Below, piece by piece: positions 7,912 through 18,013 of a stretch of 64,000 nt of DNA. Within the stretch, counting starts at the first letter, position 1. Every line of letters starts with the position of its first letter. Source of the stretch: Microbaculum marinum (lineage in GTDB: Bacteria; Pseudomonadota; Alphaproteobacteria; Rhizobiales; Tepidamorphaceae); NCBI RefSeq assembly GCF_042646165.1, contig NZ_JBHRTC010000008.1, one strand, 5' to 3'. The notes under the pieces were generated by a model. The model ran no database searches. It had not been told where the DNA came from and was given only the letters and a program-made list of their open reading frames with translations. The position numbers and the translations under genes were made by a program.

Positions 7912-7967
7912 CAGCCGACGGGGTCGCGACTCCATTGAACGTGGGGGCCGTTCCGCGACCCCGGCTG
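7912..7967 (+). promoter_or_regulatory. Long hairpin in the dnaK 5' leader
   Basis: CAGCC and GGGGTCGCG on the left pair perfectly with CGCGACCCC and GGCTG on the right, with a 3-nt bulge and a 25-nt loop. The structure sits between the heat-shock promoter and the ribosome binding site. It could stabilise the mRNA or affect translation, but it does not cover the start codon, so it is not an obvious ROSE-type thermometer. Confidence 0.55.
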
Positions 7968-8034
7968 AGGGTCCGGGCCATGAGTGCCTCGATGAGAGGG
8001 CTTTAGCGGCCTGCCGGAAAGAGAGGTTCGAAAA

Positions 8035-9951
<1,917 letters not shown>

Positions 9952-9973
9952 TCGAACGAGAGAAATGAAGGAT

Positions 9974-10026
9974 GGCCCTCATTCGCCGAGACCAGATGGC
10001 TCGCCGGATCGAGGGCCCTTCTTTTT
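9974..10026 (+). terminator. Terminator or attenuator between dnaK and dnaJ
   Basis: GGCCCTC at 9974-9980 pairs with GAGGGCC at 10011-10017 across a 30-nt loop, followed directly by a T-rich run (CTTCTTTTT). It probably ends most dnaK transcripts and lets some read into dnaJ. Confidence 0.55.
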
Positions 10027-10127
10027 GCCCGACACCCTGACCTGACGCGCCTGGTACCTGACGCGCCCCGTTCCGCTCCCCGGGGGCCGGACCGCCGGAC
10101 ACCGTGAAACCCGGACACTGTGAAAAC

Positions 10128-11258
10128 ATGTCGAAGCGCGACTATTACGAAGTTCTCGGCTGCACCCGCACCGCCAGCGACACGGAACTGAAGAGCGCCT
10201 TCCGCAAGCTGGCGATGAAGTTTCATCCCGACCGCAATCCGGACGACGCCGACGCCGAGCACAAGTTCAAGGAGGTCAGCGAGGCCTACGAGGCGCTGCG
10301 CGACCCGCAGAAGCGCGCCGCCTACGACCAGTTCGGCCATGCCGCCTTCGACGGCACCGGCGGCATGCACGGCTTCGGCAACGATTTCGCCTCGTCGATG
10401 TCGTCGATCTTCGACGACCTGTTCGGCGACTTCATGGGCGGCGGGCGCGGCCGCGGGCGCGGCGGGCGCCAGCGCGGCGCCGATTTGCGCTACAACATGG
10501 AGATCACGCTGGAAGAGGCCTATGCGGGCAAGGCGGCCGAGATCAAGGTGCCGACCAGCGTCACCTGCGAGACCTGCTCGGGATCCGGCGCCAGGCCAGG
10601 CTCCAGCCCGGTCCAGTGCGGCACCTGCGCCGGCATCGGCCGCGTGCGCGCGGCCCAGGGATTCTTCTCCATCGAGCGGACCTGCCCGATCTGCCAGGGG
10701 CGCGGCGAGGTGATCGAGGATCCCTGCCGGGACTGCGGCGGCGCCGGACGCGTCGCCAGGGAGCGGCACCTGTCGATCAACATTCCCTCCGGCGTCGAGG
10801 ACGGCACCCGCATCCGGCTCGCCGGAGAAGGCGAGGCTGGCCCGCAGGCGAGCGCCGCCGGCGATCTCTACATCTTCCTGTCGGTCAGGCCGCACGAGAT
10901 CTTCCAGCGCGATGGCGCCGACCTGTTCTGCCGCGTGCCGATCTCCATCACCACCGCGGCGCTCGGCGGCGAGCTCGAGGTTCCGACGCTTGACGGCGGC
11001 CGCAGCAAGGTGAAGGTCCCCGCCGGCACGCAGAGCGGCAAGCAGTTCCGGCTGAAGTCGAAGGGAATGCCGGTCCTGCGCAGCCCTCAGCACGGCGACC
11101 TCTACATCCAGACCATGGTCGAGACGCCGGTGAACCTGTCGCGGCGGCAGCGCGAGCTTCTCGAGGAGTTCGAGAAGGCCTCCTCCGAGCAGACCAATCC
11201 GGAATCCTCGGGCTTCTTTTCCAAGGTCAAGGAATTCTGGGACGATCTGAGCGGCTGA
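10128..11258 (+). CDS. dnaJ: Chaperone protein DnaJ (Hsp40)
   Basis: DnaK co-chaperone of 376 aa. It has a J domain (about 1-70) with the HPD motif in KFHPDRNPDD, a Gly/Phe-rich stretch (FMGGGRGRGRGG), and the zinc-finger domain with four CXXCXGXG repeats (CETCSGSG, CGTCAGIG, CPICQGRG, CRDCGGAG) at about residues 145-215. The C-terminal substrate-binding domains follow. The start is placed at MSKRDYYEVLG, because the eight in-frame codons before it do not fit the family. Confidence 0.97.
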   Translation: MSKRDYYEVLGCTRTASDTELKSAFRKLAMKFHPDRNPDDADAEHKFKEVSEAYEALRDPQKRAAYDQFGHAAFDGTGGMHGFGNDFASSMSSIFDDLFGDFMGGGRGRGRGGRQRGADLRYNMEITLEEAYAGKAAEIKVPTSVTCETCSGSGARPGSSPVQCGTCAGIGRVRAAQGFFSIERTCPICQGRGEVIEDPCRDCGGAGRVARERHLSINIPSGVEDGTRIRLAGEGEAGPQASAAGDLYIFLSVRPHEIFQRDGADLFCRVPISITTAALGGELEVPTLDGGRSKVKVPAGTQSGKQFRLKSKGMPVLRSPQHGDLYIQTMVETPVNLSRRQRELLEEFEKASSEQTNPESSGFFSKVKEFWDDLSG

Positions 11259-11314
11259 CCGGCCGCCGGCCCCGCGCAATGTACCGCATCGCCTGAACAA
11301 TCGGAGCTTCCGAC

Positions 11315-11908
11315 ATGCGATCAAGCCAAATCGACATCCGCAAGCAGACGATCCTCGACGAGTTGATCTTTCTGCGCGAATGGATCGGCAATCCGCTGAA
11401 GACCGGGGCCGTGAGCCCGAGCGGCCGGTGGCTCGCCAGGGCGATGGCCGCCGAGGTCGACCTTGCCTCGAACGCTCCAGTGGTCGAGCTCGGGCCGGGC
11501 ACCGGCGTCTTCACCAAGGCGCTGATCGATCGCGGGGTAGATCCGCGCCGGCTGATCCTGATCGAATACAATGCCGACTTCTGCGGCCTGCTGGCCAGGC
11601 GCTTTCCCGGTGTGCGCATCGTCAACGGCGACGCCTACGCGCTCACGGGCCACCTGGAGCGGCTTGGAATCTCGCGGATCGCCTCCGTCGTCACCGGCCT
11701 GCCGCTGCTCAGCCGCCCCATGGATCGGCGCATCGAGCTGATCGAGGCCGGCATCAAGGCGCTGGCACCGGGCGCGCCGCTGATCCAGTTCACCTATGGG
11801 CCGCAGGCGCCGGTTCCCGCGCAGCCCGGCCGATTCGACGTGCGCCGGGGCAAGCGGGTACTGTTGAACATGCCGCCGGCCACCGTCTGGGTCTATTCCA
11901 GGGGCTAG
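11315..11908 (+). CDS. PmtA-type phospholipid N-methyltransferase
   Basis: A 197-aa SAM-dependent methyltransferase resembling the rhizobial/Rhodobacter phosphatidylethanolamine N-methyltransferase PmtA. It has the family N-terminus (FLREWIGNPLKTGAVSPSGRWLARAMA), SAM motif I VELGPGTGVFTKALIDRG, an acidic residue after strand 2 (LILIEYNADF) and VVTGLPLLSRP in the motif IV position. It would act at the inner membrane, converting PE towards phosphatidylcholine. The dnaJ-pmtA order is common in the group. A second phosphatidylcholine route (pcs) is not in the window. Confidence 0.82.
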   Translation: MRSSQIDIRKQTILDELIFLREWIGNPLKTGAVSPSGRWLARAMAAEVDLASNAPVVELGPGTGVFTKALIDRGVDPRRLILIEYNADFCGLLARRFPGVRIVNGDAYALTGHLERLGISRIASVVTGLPLLSRPMDRRIELIEAGIKALAPGAPLIQFTYGPQAPVPAQPGRFDVRRGKRVLLNMPPATVWVYSRG

Positions 11909-11985
11909 ACGGATCCCGGCCACCGCCTGCCGCATGTGAGGCGCCTGCACGCGCGGCTCTTTCGCTCGAGCACAGGAGGTCCCGC

Positions 11986-12567
11986 GTGACGAGCCCCCGA
12001 ATTCTGGTCTTTGCCGGCAGCATACGCACCGGCTCGCTCAACGAGATGCTCGCCGCCAGCGCCGCCGACGCGATTCGTGAGGCCGGCGGCGACGTCACGA
12101 AGATCTCGCTGGCCGACTATCCCCTGCCCGTCTATCACGGCGACCTGGAGAAGGACGAGGGCGTTCCGGAGAACGCCGCCCGTCTCGCCGGTCTGTTCGT
12201 CGCCAGCCAGGGCATCTTCATCGCCGCCCCCGAGTACAATGGCGGCATCACGCCGCTACTGAAGAACACCATCGACTGGGTCTCCCGGCCGAAGGCGACC
12301 AACCATCGGCCCGGGCCCTACAAAGGCCGCGTCTTTGCCCTCGGCGGGGCATCTGACGGCGGCTTCGGCGGCTATCGCGGCCTGCTCCAGCTCCGCCATT
12401 CGCTGGAAAACGCCCTCGGCACGCTGATGGTCCCGGAGATGGTCTCGGTTCCCGCCGCCTCGCAGGCTTTCGACGACAGCGGCCGGCTCGTCGCGGAGCG
12501 TCCGGCGGCCATGCTGAAGACCGTGGCGGAACGCCTGGTGGCGATGGCGGCGACCTTTGCGGCATAG
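11986..12567 (+). CDS. NADPH-dependent FMN reductase family protein
   Basis: A 193-aa flavodoxin-like oxidoreductase of the NADPH-dependent FMN reductase/azoreductase/ChrR group. The N-terminus ILVFAGSIRTGSLNEML is the flavin phosphate-binding loop, and APEYNGGITPLLKNTIDWVSRP is the classic family signature. A GTG start six bases after an AGGAGGT ribosome binding site is preferred over continuing the open frame upstream, which runs antisense-like through the previous gene. The physiological acceptor (quinone, flavin or metal) cannot be told. Confidence 0.9.
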   Translation: MTSPRILVFAGSIRTGSLNEMLAASAADAIREAGGDVTKISLADYPLPVYHGDLEKDEGVPENAARLAGLFVASQGIFIAAPEYNGGITPLLKNTIDWVSRPKATNHRPGPYKGRVFALGGASDGGFGGYRGLLQLRHSLENALGTLMVPEMVSVPAASQAFDDSGRLVAERPAAMLKTVAERLVAMAATFAA

Positions 12568-12730
12568 CCCCAGACTGCCGGCAGCCGGAGGAGGCGTCTG
12601 AAGGATCCGGACTGCGCGATACAAGCTGCGCGATACGGGCTGCTTCCCGTTTTCCGTTGACAGCGTCGCCTGCGGGATTCACAAACGCCCGGCGCCGCCT
12701 GAGCGCCATCTTCGAGACAGGAGCGGCCCG

Positions 12731-13468
12731 ATGACCATGCCAGCGCACGCGGCCCCGCCTTCCGCACGGGCGATGCTCGACCCGCGCGACCGCCTGATCG
12801 TCGGCCTCGACCTGCCCGCGCGCGCCGCGGCCGAGGAGTTGGTCGCAAACCTCGGCGACGCCGTCGGCATTTACAAGATCGGCATGCAGCTCACCTTTTC
12901 CGGCGGCTTCGGCCTGGTCCGCGACCTCACCGATGCCGGCAAGAGCGTCTTCCTCGACATGAAGCTGCTCGACATTCCCAACACGGTCGCCGGCGCCGTC
13001 GAGGCGATCGCCGCGACGGGGGCGGACTTCACGACCATCCACGCCTATCCGCAGGCGATGCGGGCGGCCGTCTCGGCGCGCGGCGATTCAGGCCTGAAGC
13101 TGCTGGGCGTCACCGTCCTGACCAGCCTCGACGACGGCGATCTGTCCGAAGCCGGATATCAGGGCGATCTGCGCGACCTGGTGCTGAGACGCGCCGAGCA
13201 GGCCGCCGAAATCGGCATGGACGGGCTGATCTGCTCTCCGAAGGAGGTCGCTGCGATCCGGGCCGCCGTCGGCGACGCGCTCGAACTGATCACGCCGGGC
13301 ATCCGGCCGGCCGGCAGCGACGCGGGCGACCAGAAGCGGGCCGCCACGCCCTCCACGGCGATCCGCGACGGGGCGGACCGCGTCGTCGTCGCGCGGCCGA
13401 TCACCAGGGCGGAAAACCCGCGGGCAGTCGCCGAGGCTATCGTCGAGGAAATCGGAACGGCTGCGTAA
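12731..13468 (+). CDS. pyrF: Orotidine 5'-phosphate decarboxylase
   Basis: Last step of UMP synthesis. The 245-aa protein carries the active-site motif FLDMKLLDIPNTV (catalytic Asp-Lys-Asp array), VTVLTSL and the phosphate-binding LITPGIRPAGSDAGDQKR. Start at the ATG after GGAGC; an internal ATG 14 codons on (MLDPRDRLIVGLD) is also possible and closer to the usual N-terminus. Confidence 0.95.
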   Translation: MTMPAHAAPPSARAMLDPRDRLIVGLDLPARAAAEELVANLGDAVGIYKIGMQLTFSGGFGLVRDLTDAGKSVFLDMKLLDIPNTVAGAVEAIAATGADFTTIHAYPQAMRAAVSARGDSGLKLLGVTVLTSLDDGDLSEAGYQGDLRDLVLRRAEQAAEIGMDGLICSPKEVAAIRAAVGDALELITPGIRPAGSDAGDQKRAATPSTAIRDGADRVVVARPITRAENPRAVAEAIVEEIGTAA

Positions 13469-13499
13469 CGTCACCTGAGATGAGGTACGGAGGAACCAC

Positions 13500-13805
13500 A
13501 TGGCCAAGGGGTACTGGATCGCACACGTCACGGTGACGGATCCGGAGGGCTACAAGCGCTATCAGGCCGCCAACGGCGCCGCCTTCAGCAAGTATCAGGG
13601 TCGCTTCCTGGTGCGTGCCGGCGACTCCGAAACCAAGCTCGGCGCGTTCAAGTCGCGGCACGTCGTGATCGAGTTTCCCTCCTATCAGGACGCACTCGAC
13701 TGCTACGCGTCGCCGGAGTACCAGCACGCCATCGCCGAACGCGGCGAGTCGGGAGAGGTCGATCTGGTCATCGTCCAGGGCTACGACGGGCCGCAGCCGG
13801 CCTAG
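13500..13805 (+). CDS. DUF1330 family protein
   Basis: A 101-aa dimeric alpha/beta-barrel type protein of the DUF1330 family. It starts MAKGYWIAHVTVTDPEGYKRYQ, has the RFLVRAG strand, and near the end VIEFPSYQDALDCYASPEYQ. It follows pyrF after 31 bp with a GGAGG ribosome binding site, so it is probably cotranscribed. No biochemical function is established for the family. Confidence 0.88.
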   Translation: MAKGYWIAHVTVTDPEGYKRYQAANGAAFSKYQGRFLVRAGDSETKLGAFKSRHVVIEFPSYQDALDCYASPEYQHAIAERGESGEVDLVIVQGYDGPQPA

Positions 13806-13914
13806 CGGAGCGACGGCAAGCGCCGTATCGAATCTCAGATCCAAAAGCTCCACGAGAGTCAGGATGTTGCTTGTGGTGCTTCGGATCCCGACATTTGCGC
13901 TCGGACCGGCCGCA

Positions 13915-13934
13915 GCGGGACGCAGGCGTCCCGC
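13915..13934 (+). promoter_or_regulatory. Perfect hairpin in the dapB leader
   Basis: GCGGGACGC and GCGTCCCGC pair perfectly around a 2-nt spacer, ending 36 bases before the dapB start. It may be a terminator for pyrF-DUF1330 or a leader structure. No lysine riboswitch features were seen. Confidence 0.4.
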
Positions 13935-13970
13935 CCCTGCCGTGCCGGCGCCACTAACCGGGAGAACGTC

Positions 13971-14783
13971 ATGACCGACATGCGGCTGATAGTGGTCGGC
14001 GCCGCCGGACGCATGGGGCGCGAACTGATCCGTACCGTCGCCGAAACGGACGGCGCCACGCTGGTCGGCGCGATAGAGCGCGAGGGCGCGGCCGAGATCG
14101 GCGCCGACGCGGGCGAACTCGCCGGCGCCGGCCCGCTCGGCGTCGAGGTCACCGATGACGCGCTGCCGGTATTCGCGCGCGCCGACGGCGTCCTCGACTT
14201 CACCGTTCCCGCGGCGACAGTCGCCTTCGCCGAACTCGCCGCCCAGGCGCGGATCGCCCACGTCATCGGCACGACCGGGCTCAGCGACGACGACATCGAG
14301 AAGCTGGTCGCCGCCGCCCGCCACGCCGTCGTGGTGCAGTCCGGCAACATGAGCCTCGGCGTCAACCTGCTGGCGGCGCTGACCAGGAAGGTCGCCGCCG
14401 CGCTCGATGCCGACTACGACATCGAGATCGTCGAGATGCACCACCGCAACAAGGTCGACGCGCCGTCCGGCACCGCCCACATGCTCGGCCGCGCGGCGGC
14501 CGAGGGCCGCGGCGTCGAGATCAACGACCACTCGGTGTGGACGCGGCGCGGCCATACCGGCGAACGCAAACGGGGCGACATCGGCTTCCAGACGCTGCGC
14601 GGCGGCACCGTCGTCGGCGATCACACCGTCTGCTTTGCCGGTCCGCACGAGCGCATCGAACTGACCCACCGCGCCGAGGACCGCGGCATCTTCTCGCGCG
14701 GCGCCGTCAAGGCGGCACTGTGGGCGCGCGGCCGCAAGCCGGGCTTCTACTCGATGGCCGACGTGCTGGGTCTCGGGGAGTAG
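13971..14783 (+). CDS. dapB: 4-hydroxy-tetrahydrodipicolinate reductase
   Basis: Second committed step of the diaminopimelate/lysine pathway, using NAD(P)H. At 270 aa it has the Rossmann loop VVGAAGRMGREL, the conserved GTTG segment and the catalytic EMHHRNKVDAPSGTA motif. The C-terminus FYSMADVLGL is typical. A GGGAG ribosome binding site precedes the ATG. Confidence 0.97.
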   Translation: MTDMRLIVVGAAGRMGRELIRTVAETDGATLVGAIEREGAAEIGADAGELAGAGPLGVEVTDDALPVFARADGVLDFTVPAATVAFAELAAQARIAHVIGTTGLSDDDIEKLVAAARHAVVVQSGNMSLGVNLLAALTRKVAAALDADYDIEIVEMHHRNKVDAPSGTAHMLGRAAAEGRGVEINDHSVWTRRGHTGERKRGDIGFQTLRGGTVVGDHTVCFAGPHERIELTHRAEDRGIFSRGAVKAALWARGRKPGFYSMADVLGLGE

Positions 14784-14844
14784 GCGGGCACTGTCGCTCC
14801 TGTTGCCGGAGCAATCTTCTCCGCGTCATCCCGGACAGCGGCAC

Positions 14845-15129
14845 AGCCGCTTCGATGTTCTCCTCCTCGACGACGATCCGCACCGGGGTGTCGGGGAGCC
14901 AGGAATCCGTATCGGTGTCGACGATGTAGATGGTCGAATAGGGAAAGCCCGAGCCGTCCTGGACGCCATATTCCTCGAAGGCGACGTACTTTCCCTCGGA
15001 ACCGAAGCCGAGCACTTCGAGGCGGGCGAGGTCGCCCGCAAGGGCCACGGCGGGCATGGCGATCGTCGCGGCGGCGACGGCGGGAACGAGCGGGTGCCAG
15101 GCGATCGGCCCATGGCGTACTCTCCTCAC
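14845..15129 (-). pseudogene. Truncated DUF2259-like secreted protein remnant
   Basis: About 95 codons resemble the N-terminus of DUF2259 family predicted secreted proteins: a signal-like stretch (PAVAAATIAMPAVALAGD), then LEVLGFGSEGKYVAFEEYGVQDGSGFPYSTIYIVDTDTDSWLPDTPVRI. The family is normally around 250 aa, but similarity stops at about 14845 and the frame then runs into sequence antisense to dapB. The only in-frame start is a GTG. This looks like a gene whose 3' part was deleted next to dapB. The 15130-15312 stretch beyond it holds only a hairpin. Confidence 0.6.
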
Positions 15130-15264
15130 CCCCTGTCCCGCCGGAAGGATACGGCGGAAATCCCGGAAAACCAAGCTCGCGCGGGGCTACAGGGCGCGGT
15201 GGAACAGCACTTTAGCCTGCGAAACCTGTATCTTCGCGTCGGGAACGGAATAATCGTGGATAGG

Positions 15265-15287
15265 TGCCGCAGGCTGCGCCTGCGGCA
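15265..15287 (+). other. Perfect hairpin upstream of the MFS gene
   Basis: A 10-bp perfect stem (TGCCGCAGGC with GCCTGCGGCA) around a TGC loop, 26 bp before the MFS start. It may be a terminator for the decayed gene's locus, a leader structure or a small dispersed palindrome. Confidence 0.4.
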
Positions 15288-15312
15288 AGGCACATCGACC
15301 GGACAGAGATAA

Positions 15313-16500
15313 TTGGCTGCATCCAAGGCCTCCTCGCTGTTCTTCCTGCTGTTTGCCGAACTCGCGGGGCTGAGCCTCTGGTTCACATCGGCAGCCGTGC
15401 TGCCCGAGATGATGCGCGAGGCGGCAATTCCGACCGTGCGGCAAGCGTTGCTGTCGAGCGGTGTGCAGGCCGGTTTCGTCGTCGGAGCCCTGTTCTTCTC
15501 GATCTCCGGCATTCCGGACCGCTACGATCCGCGCCGCGTGCTGGCGCTCTCGGCGGTACTCGCAAGCGCCTTCAACCTGTCGCTGGTCGTGCTGCCGCCA
15601 GGCGGCGACGCGGCAATACTGGCGCGGGTCGCGACCGGTGCGCTGCTGGCCGGCGTCTATCCCGTCGGCATGAAGATCGCGGTGGGCTGGGGCACGAAGG
15701 ACCGCGGCTTCATCGTCGGGCTCTTCATCGGCGCACTGGTGTTCGGCAACTCGATTCCGTTCCTCGCAGCCTTCCTCGGCGGTCCGCATTGGCGCGCGAC
15801 GGTGGCTGCGGTCTCCGCGGTCGCGTGTCTCGGCGGCTTTGCGGTGCTGGCGGCCGGACTCGGGCCGCATCACGCCCGCTCGCTCCGGTTCGAGCCGCGG
15901 GCAATCCGGCTCGCCTGGACCGACCGTCGGATCCGGGCGGCCTATCTGGGCTATCTCGGCCACATGTGGGAACTCTACGTGATGTGGGCCTGGGCGGGGG
16001 TCGCGACGCTCGCCTCCTATTCTCGCGCCATGGCGCCGGACCAGGCGGCCAGGCTGGCGGCGCTGACGGCTTTCCTGGGCATAGCCGTCGGCGCCGTGAC
16101 CTGCATCGCCGCGGGGGCGGTGGCCGATCGGATCGGCAAGGCGGAAGTCGCCGTCGCCGCAATGGCCGTGAGCGGACTGTGCGCGGTCCTCACCGCGGTG
16201 ACTTTCGGCGGTCCGGTCTGGATCACCTTCGCGGTGGTTCTGGTGTGGGGTATCTCGGTAGCGCCCGATTCAGGGCAGTTCTCGGCGCTGGTGGCCGACT
16301 ACGCGCCGCCGCAGTCGGTCGGCAGCCTACTCGCCTTCCAGACCGCGCTCGGCTTCGCGCTGACCGCCGTGACGGTCCAGCTTGCTCCGCTGGCAGCCGG
16401 CCTGTTCGGCTGGCCGGTGGTGCTGGCGGCAACGGCGCTCGGACCGGCAGTCGGCATCCTGGCGATGTTGCCGCTCAGGCGCTCCGCCCGAAGATCGTGA
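15313..16500 (+). CDS. Major facilitator superfamily transporter
   Basis: A 395-aa inner-membrane protein with about 12 hydrophobic segments and no soluble domain, so a secondary transporter. TM1 (SLFFLLFAELAGLSLWFTSAAVLP) starts almost at the N-terminus, which supports the TTG start directly after an in-frame TAA; the next ATG would remove TM1. Motifs such as YPVGMKIAVGW and LAGLSLWFTSAAVLPEMM recall the NNP/NarK-like or cyanate-type MFS group, but the substrate is unknown. It is a single-gene unit. Confidence 0.85.
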   Translation: MAASKASSLFFLLFAELAGLSLWFTSAAVLPEMMREAAIPTVRQALLSSGVQAGFVVGALFFSISGIPDRYDPRRVLALSAVLASAFNLSLVVLPPGGDAAILARVATGALLAGVYPVGMKIAVGWGTKDRGFIVGLFIGALVFGNSIPFLAAFLGGPHWRATVAAVSAVACLGGFAVLAAGLGPHHARSLRFEPRAIRLAWTDRRIRAAYLGYLGHMWELYVMWAWAGVATLASYSRAMAPDQAARLAALTAFLGIAVGAVTCIAAGAVADRIGKAEVAVAAMAVSGLCAVLTAVTFGGPVWITFAVVLVWGISVAPDSGQFSALVADYAPPQSVGSLLAFQTALGFALTAVTVQLAPLAAGLFGWPVVLAATALGPAVGILAMLPLRRSARRS

Positions 16501-16537
16501 TCGCGATCCGGGCGGAGCCTGACTGTCCCGTCGGTCT

Positions 16538-17083
16538 TCAGGCGGGAATCAGCCGGTCGTAGTCGTCCTTCAGCCGCAGCCAGCCCTCCCAGAACGGAGC
16601 CGACTCGTTCCCCTTCACCCTGGCGACGAGGATGTCGAGATGCATGTGCCAGCCGGCGCCGACCATCAGCATGTTGGTCCTGTCGGAAATGCGCCGGTGG
16701 ATCAGGGTGAGAAGCACCTTGTTGCCCTGTTCCTCCAAGGCGATGGACACCTCGCCGCCTCCCATCCACGAGAACACCAGTCGATGCGGCGGATCCACCT
16801 CGATGATCTCGCTCTGCATCCGGTGCTCCTTGGGAAAGCCCTCCGGCCGCCGGGTCGGGGAATCGTCCAGTTCGTCGTTGCGCCAGGTGAGCTCGAACGG
16901 CGCGCCGGGCCTCAGATCCATCTCACCGGATGCCAGCCACTTCCGGCGTAGGTCGTTCTCGGTGAGATAGGCCCAGACGCGCTTGATCGGGCCAGGCAGA
17001 AGACGCTGGATTTTCAGCGTCGCGGGCTCGATCACTTCGCCGTAGGTGTCACCGTAGGTGTCGATGGTGGCAACGTCGGTCAT
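16538..17083 (-). CDS. SRPBCC / AHSA1-type domain protein
   Basis: A 181-aa protein of the START/Bet v1-like superfamily, activator-of-Hsp90-ATPase (AHSA1) subgroup. It contains KIQRLLPGPIKRVWAYLTENDLRRKWLASGEMDLRPG and a long helix near the C-terminus. Its ATG overlaps the upstream ArsR-family stop codon (ATGA). ArsR-SRPBCC pairs are widespread and are often called toxin/ligand-binding pairs without proof; the cavity probably binds a small hydrophobic ligand. A FSWMGGGEVSIALEEQG strand pattern fits the fold. Confidence 0.85.
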   Translation of the reverse strand: MTDVATIDTYGDTYGEVIEPATLKIQRLLPGPIKRVWAYLTENDLRRKWLASGEMDLRPGAPFELTWRNDELDDSPTRRPEGFPKEHRMQSEIIEVDPPHRLVFSWMGGGEVSIALEEQGNKVLLTLIHRRISDRTNMLMVGAGWHMHLDILVARVKGNESAPFWEGWLRLKDDYDRLIPA

Positions 17084-17445
17084 TCTTCGTCTCCATTGGT
17101 TTCGGTGGGGTCTTCGGTGTCCTCAGCCCGGAGCAACCGTTCGAGAACGTCCAGTCGGCCGGTCCAGAACCGTTCGTAGAACACGAGCCACTGATGGGCA
17201 CTGGCGAGCGGTCCGGGATCGAGGCGGCAGACATGCGTGCGGCCGCGCACCTCGCGCCGGATCAGGCCGGCGGTCTCCAGGACCTTTATGTGTTTCGAGG
17301 CAGCCGCCAGCGAGATTTCGTAGGGTTCGGCCAGCTGTCCCACGGTTCGTTCGCCGTCGGCGAGTTCGCGCAGCATCTGACGCCGCGTGACGTCGCCGAG
17401 GGCGTGAAAGACAGCATTGAGTTCGACAGTCTGTAATTCAACCAT
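17080..17445 (-). CDS. ArsR-family transcriptional regulator
   Basis: A 121-aa winged-helix repressor. The core VFHALGDVTRRQMLRELADGERTVGQLAEPYEISLAAASKHIKVLETAGLIRREVRGRTHVCRL is a full ArsR HTH. No metal-binding cysteine box is evident, so it is probably not a metal sensor. The ATG lies inside a palindromic operator and only seven bases after a -10 hexamer, implying a leaderless, autorepressed transcript. It is translationally coupled to the SRPBCC gene. The longer open frame upstream is rejected because it crosses the promoter. Confidence 0.88.
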   Translation of the reverse strand: MVELQTVELNAVFHALGDVTRRQMLRELADGERTVGQLAEPYEISLAAASKHIKVLETAGLIRREVRGRTHVCRLDPGPLASAHQWLVFYERFWTGRLDVLERLLRAEDTEDPTETNGDEE

Positions 17446-17493
17446 GTGGTTGAATGTACATGCCCAGAGCCGGTCAGTCAACCATATGGTTGA
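17437..17493 (-). promoter_or_regulatory. Twin palindromic operators and promoter of the arsR-SRPBCC operon
   Basis: Two near-identical palindromes, TTCAACCA-TG-TGGTTGAA (17437-17454) and TCAACCATATGGTTGA (17478-17493), have centres exactly 40 bp apart. On the minus strand -35 TTGACT (17481-17476) overlaps the distal palindrome, a 17-bp spacer follows, and -10 TACATT (17458-17453) abuts the proximal palindrome, which contains the ATG. A bound ArsR dimer at each site would cover both promoter ends. Confidence 0.8.
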
Positions 17494-17578
17494 ATAAAAG
17501 GGTCCGGAACGTGCCGTCCCGGGGTAGAAGGCAGGTGGACTCGGGGGATCGTCGTCGCCGATCCGGCCGGCCGCCTCT

Positions 17579-17977
17579 CTACGGGAAGAACTCGACGTGG
17601 GTTTCCGCCGTGCGGCCGTAGTACACCACCCTCCGGCCCGAAAAGGAGACAAGGTAGCCGGCGCATCCGGATGCCTTCACCTTCTCGCAGAACAGCGGGT
17701 AGGTGTAGCCGGGCGCGTTTGCCTGGGCCTCGCGCACGCAGGCCGCGACCCCGTCGTCGTCGAACCGCTCCGCAACGGCGCCGCCGTGTCCGCCGCTCTC
17801 CAGCACGAGGCTGTCCCCGTTGGGCAGGTAGTAGGTCGTCGTGCCGCACCGGTAGTCGACGGCATATCCTTCGAAGCCCGCGGCGATCAGCGCGCCGACC
17901 GCCTCGGGAAACGACATTGAGCCGTCGTGAGCCGCCGAAAGGCAGGCCCTGGCAATAGCGTCCTGTTGCGCGTTCAT
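17579..17977 (-). CDS. DUF1398 family protein
   Basis: A 132-aa protein of the DUF1398 (YbcV-like) family. It shows an N-terminal helix, SFPEAVGALIAAGFEGYAVDYRCGTTTYYLPNG, and the C-terminal GCAGYLVSFSGRRVVYYGRTAETHVEFFP. It starts 36 bp after the marR stop with an AAGGAA ribosome binding site and is probably cotranscribed with it. The family has no established function. Regulation by the MarR protein is inferred. Confidence 0.8.
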   Translation of the reverse strand: MNAQQDAIARACLSAAHDGSMSFPEAVGALIAAGFEGYAVDYRCGTTTYYLPNGDSLVLESGGHGGAVAERFDDDGVAACVREAQANAPGYTYPLFCEKVKASGCAGYLVSFSGRRVVYYGRTAETHVEFFP

Positions 17978-18013
17978 GGCGCGTTCCTTTGCTTGCAGAT
18001 GGGTCGGTGCGAC

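Noticed and set aside
13806..13970. Lysine riboswitch before dapB
   Set aside because: Only a simple 9-bp hairpin is visible; none of the riboswitch core sequence could be recognised.
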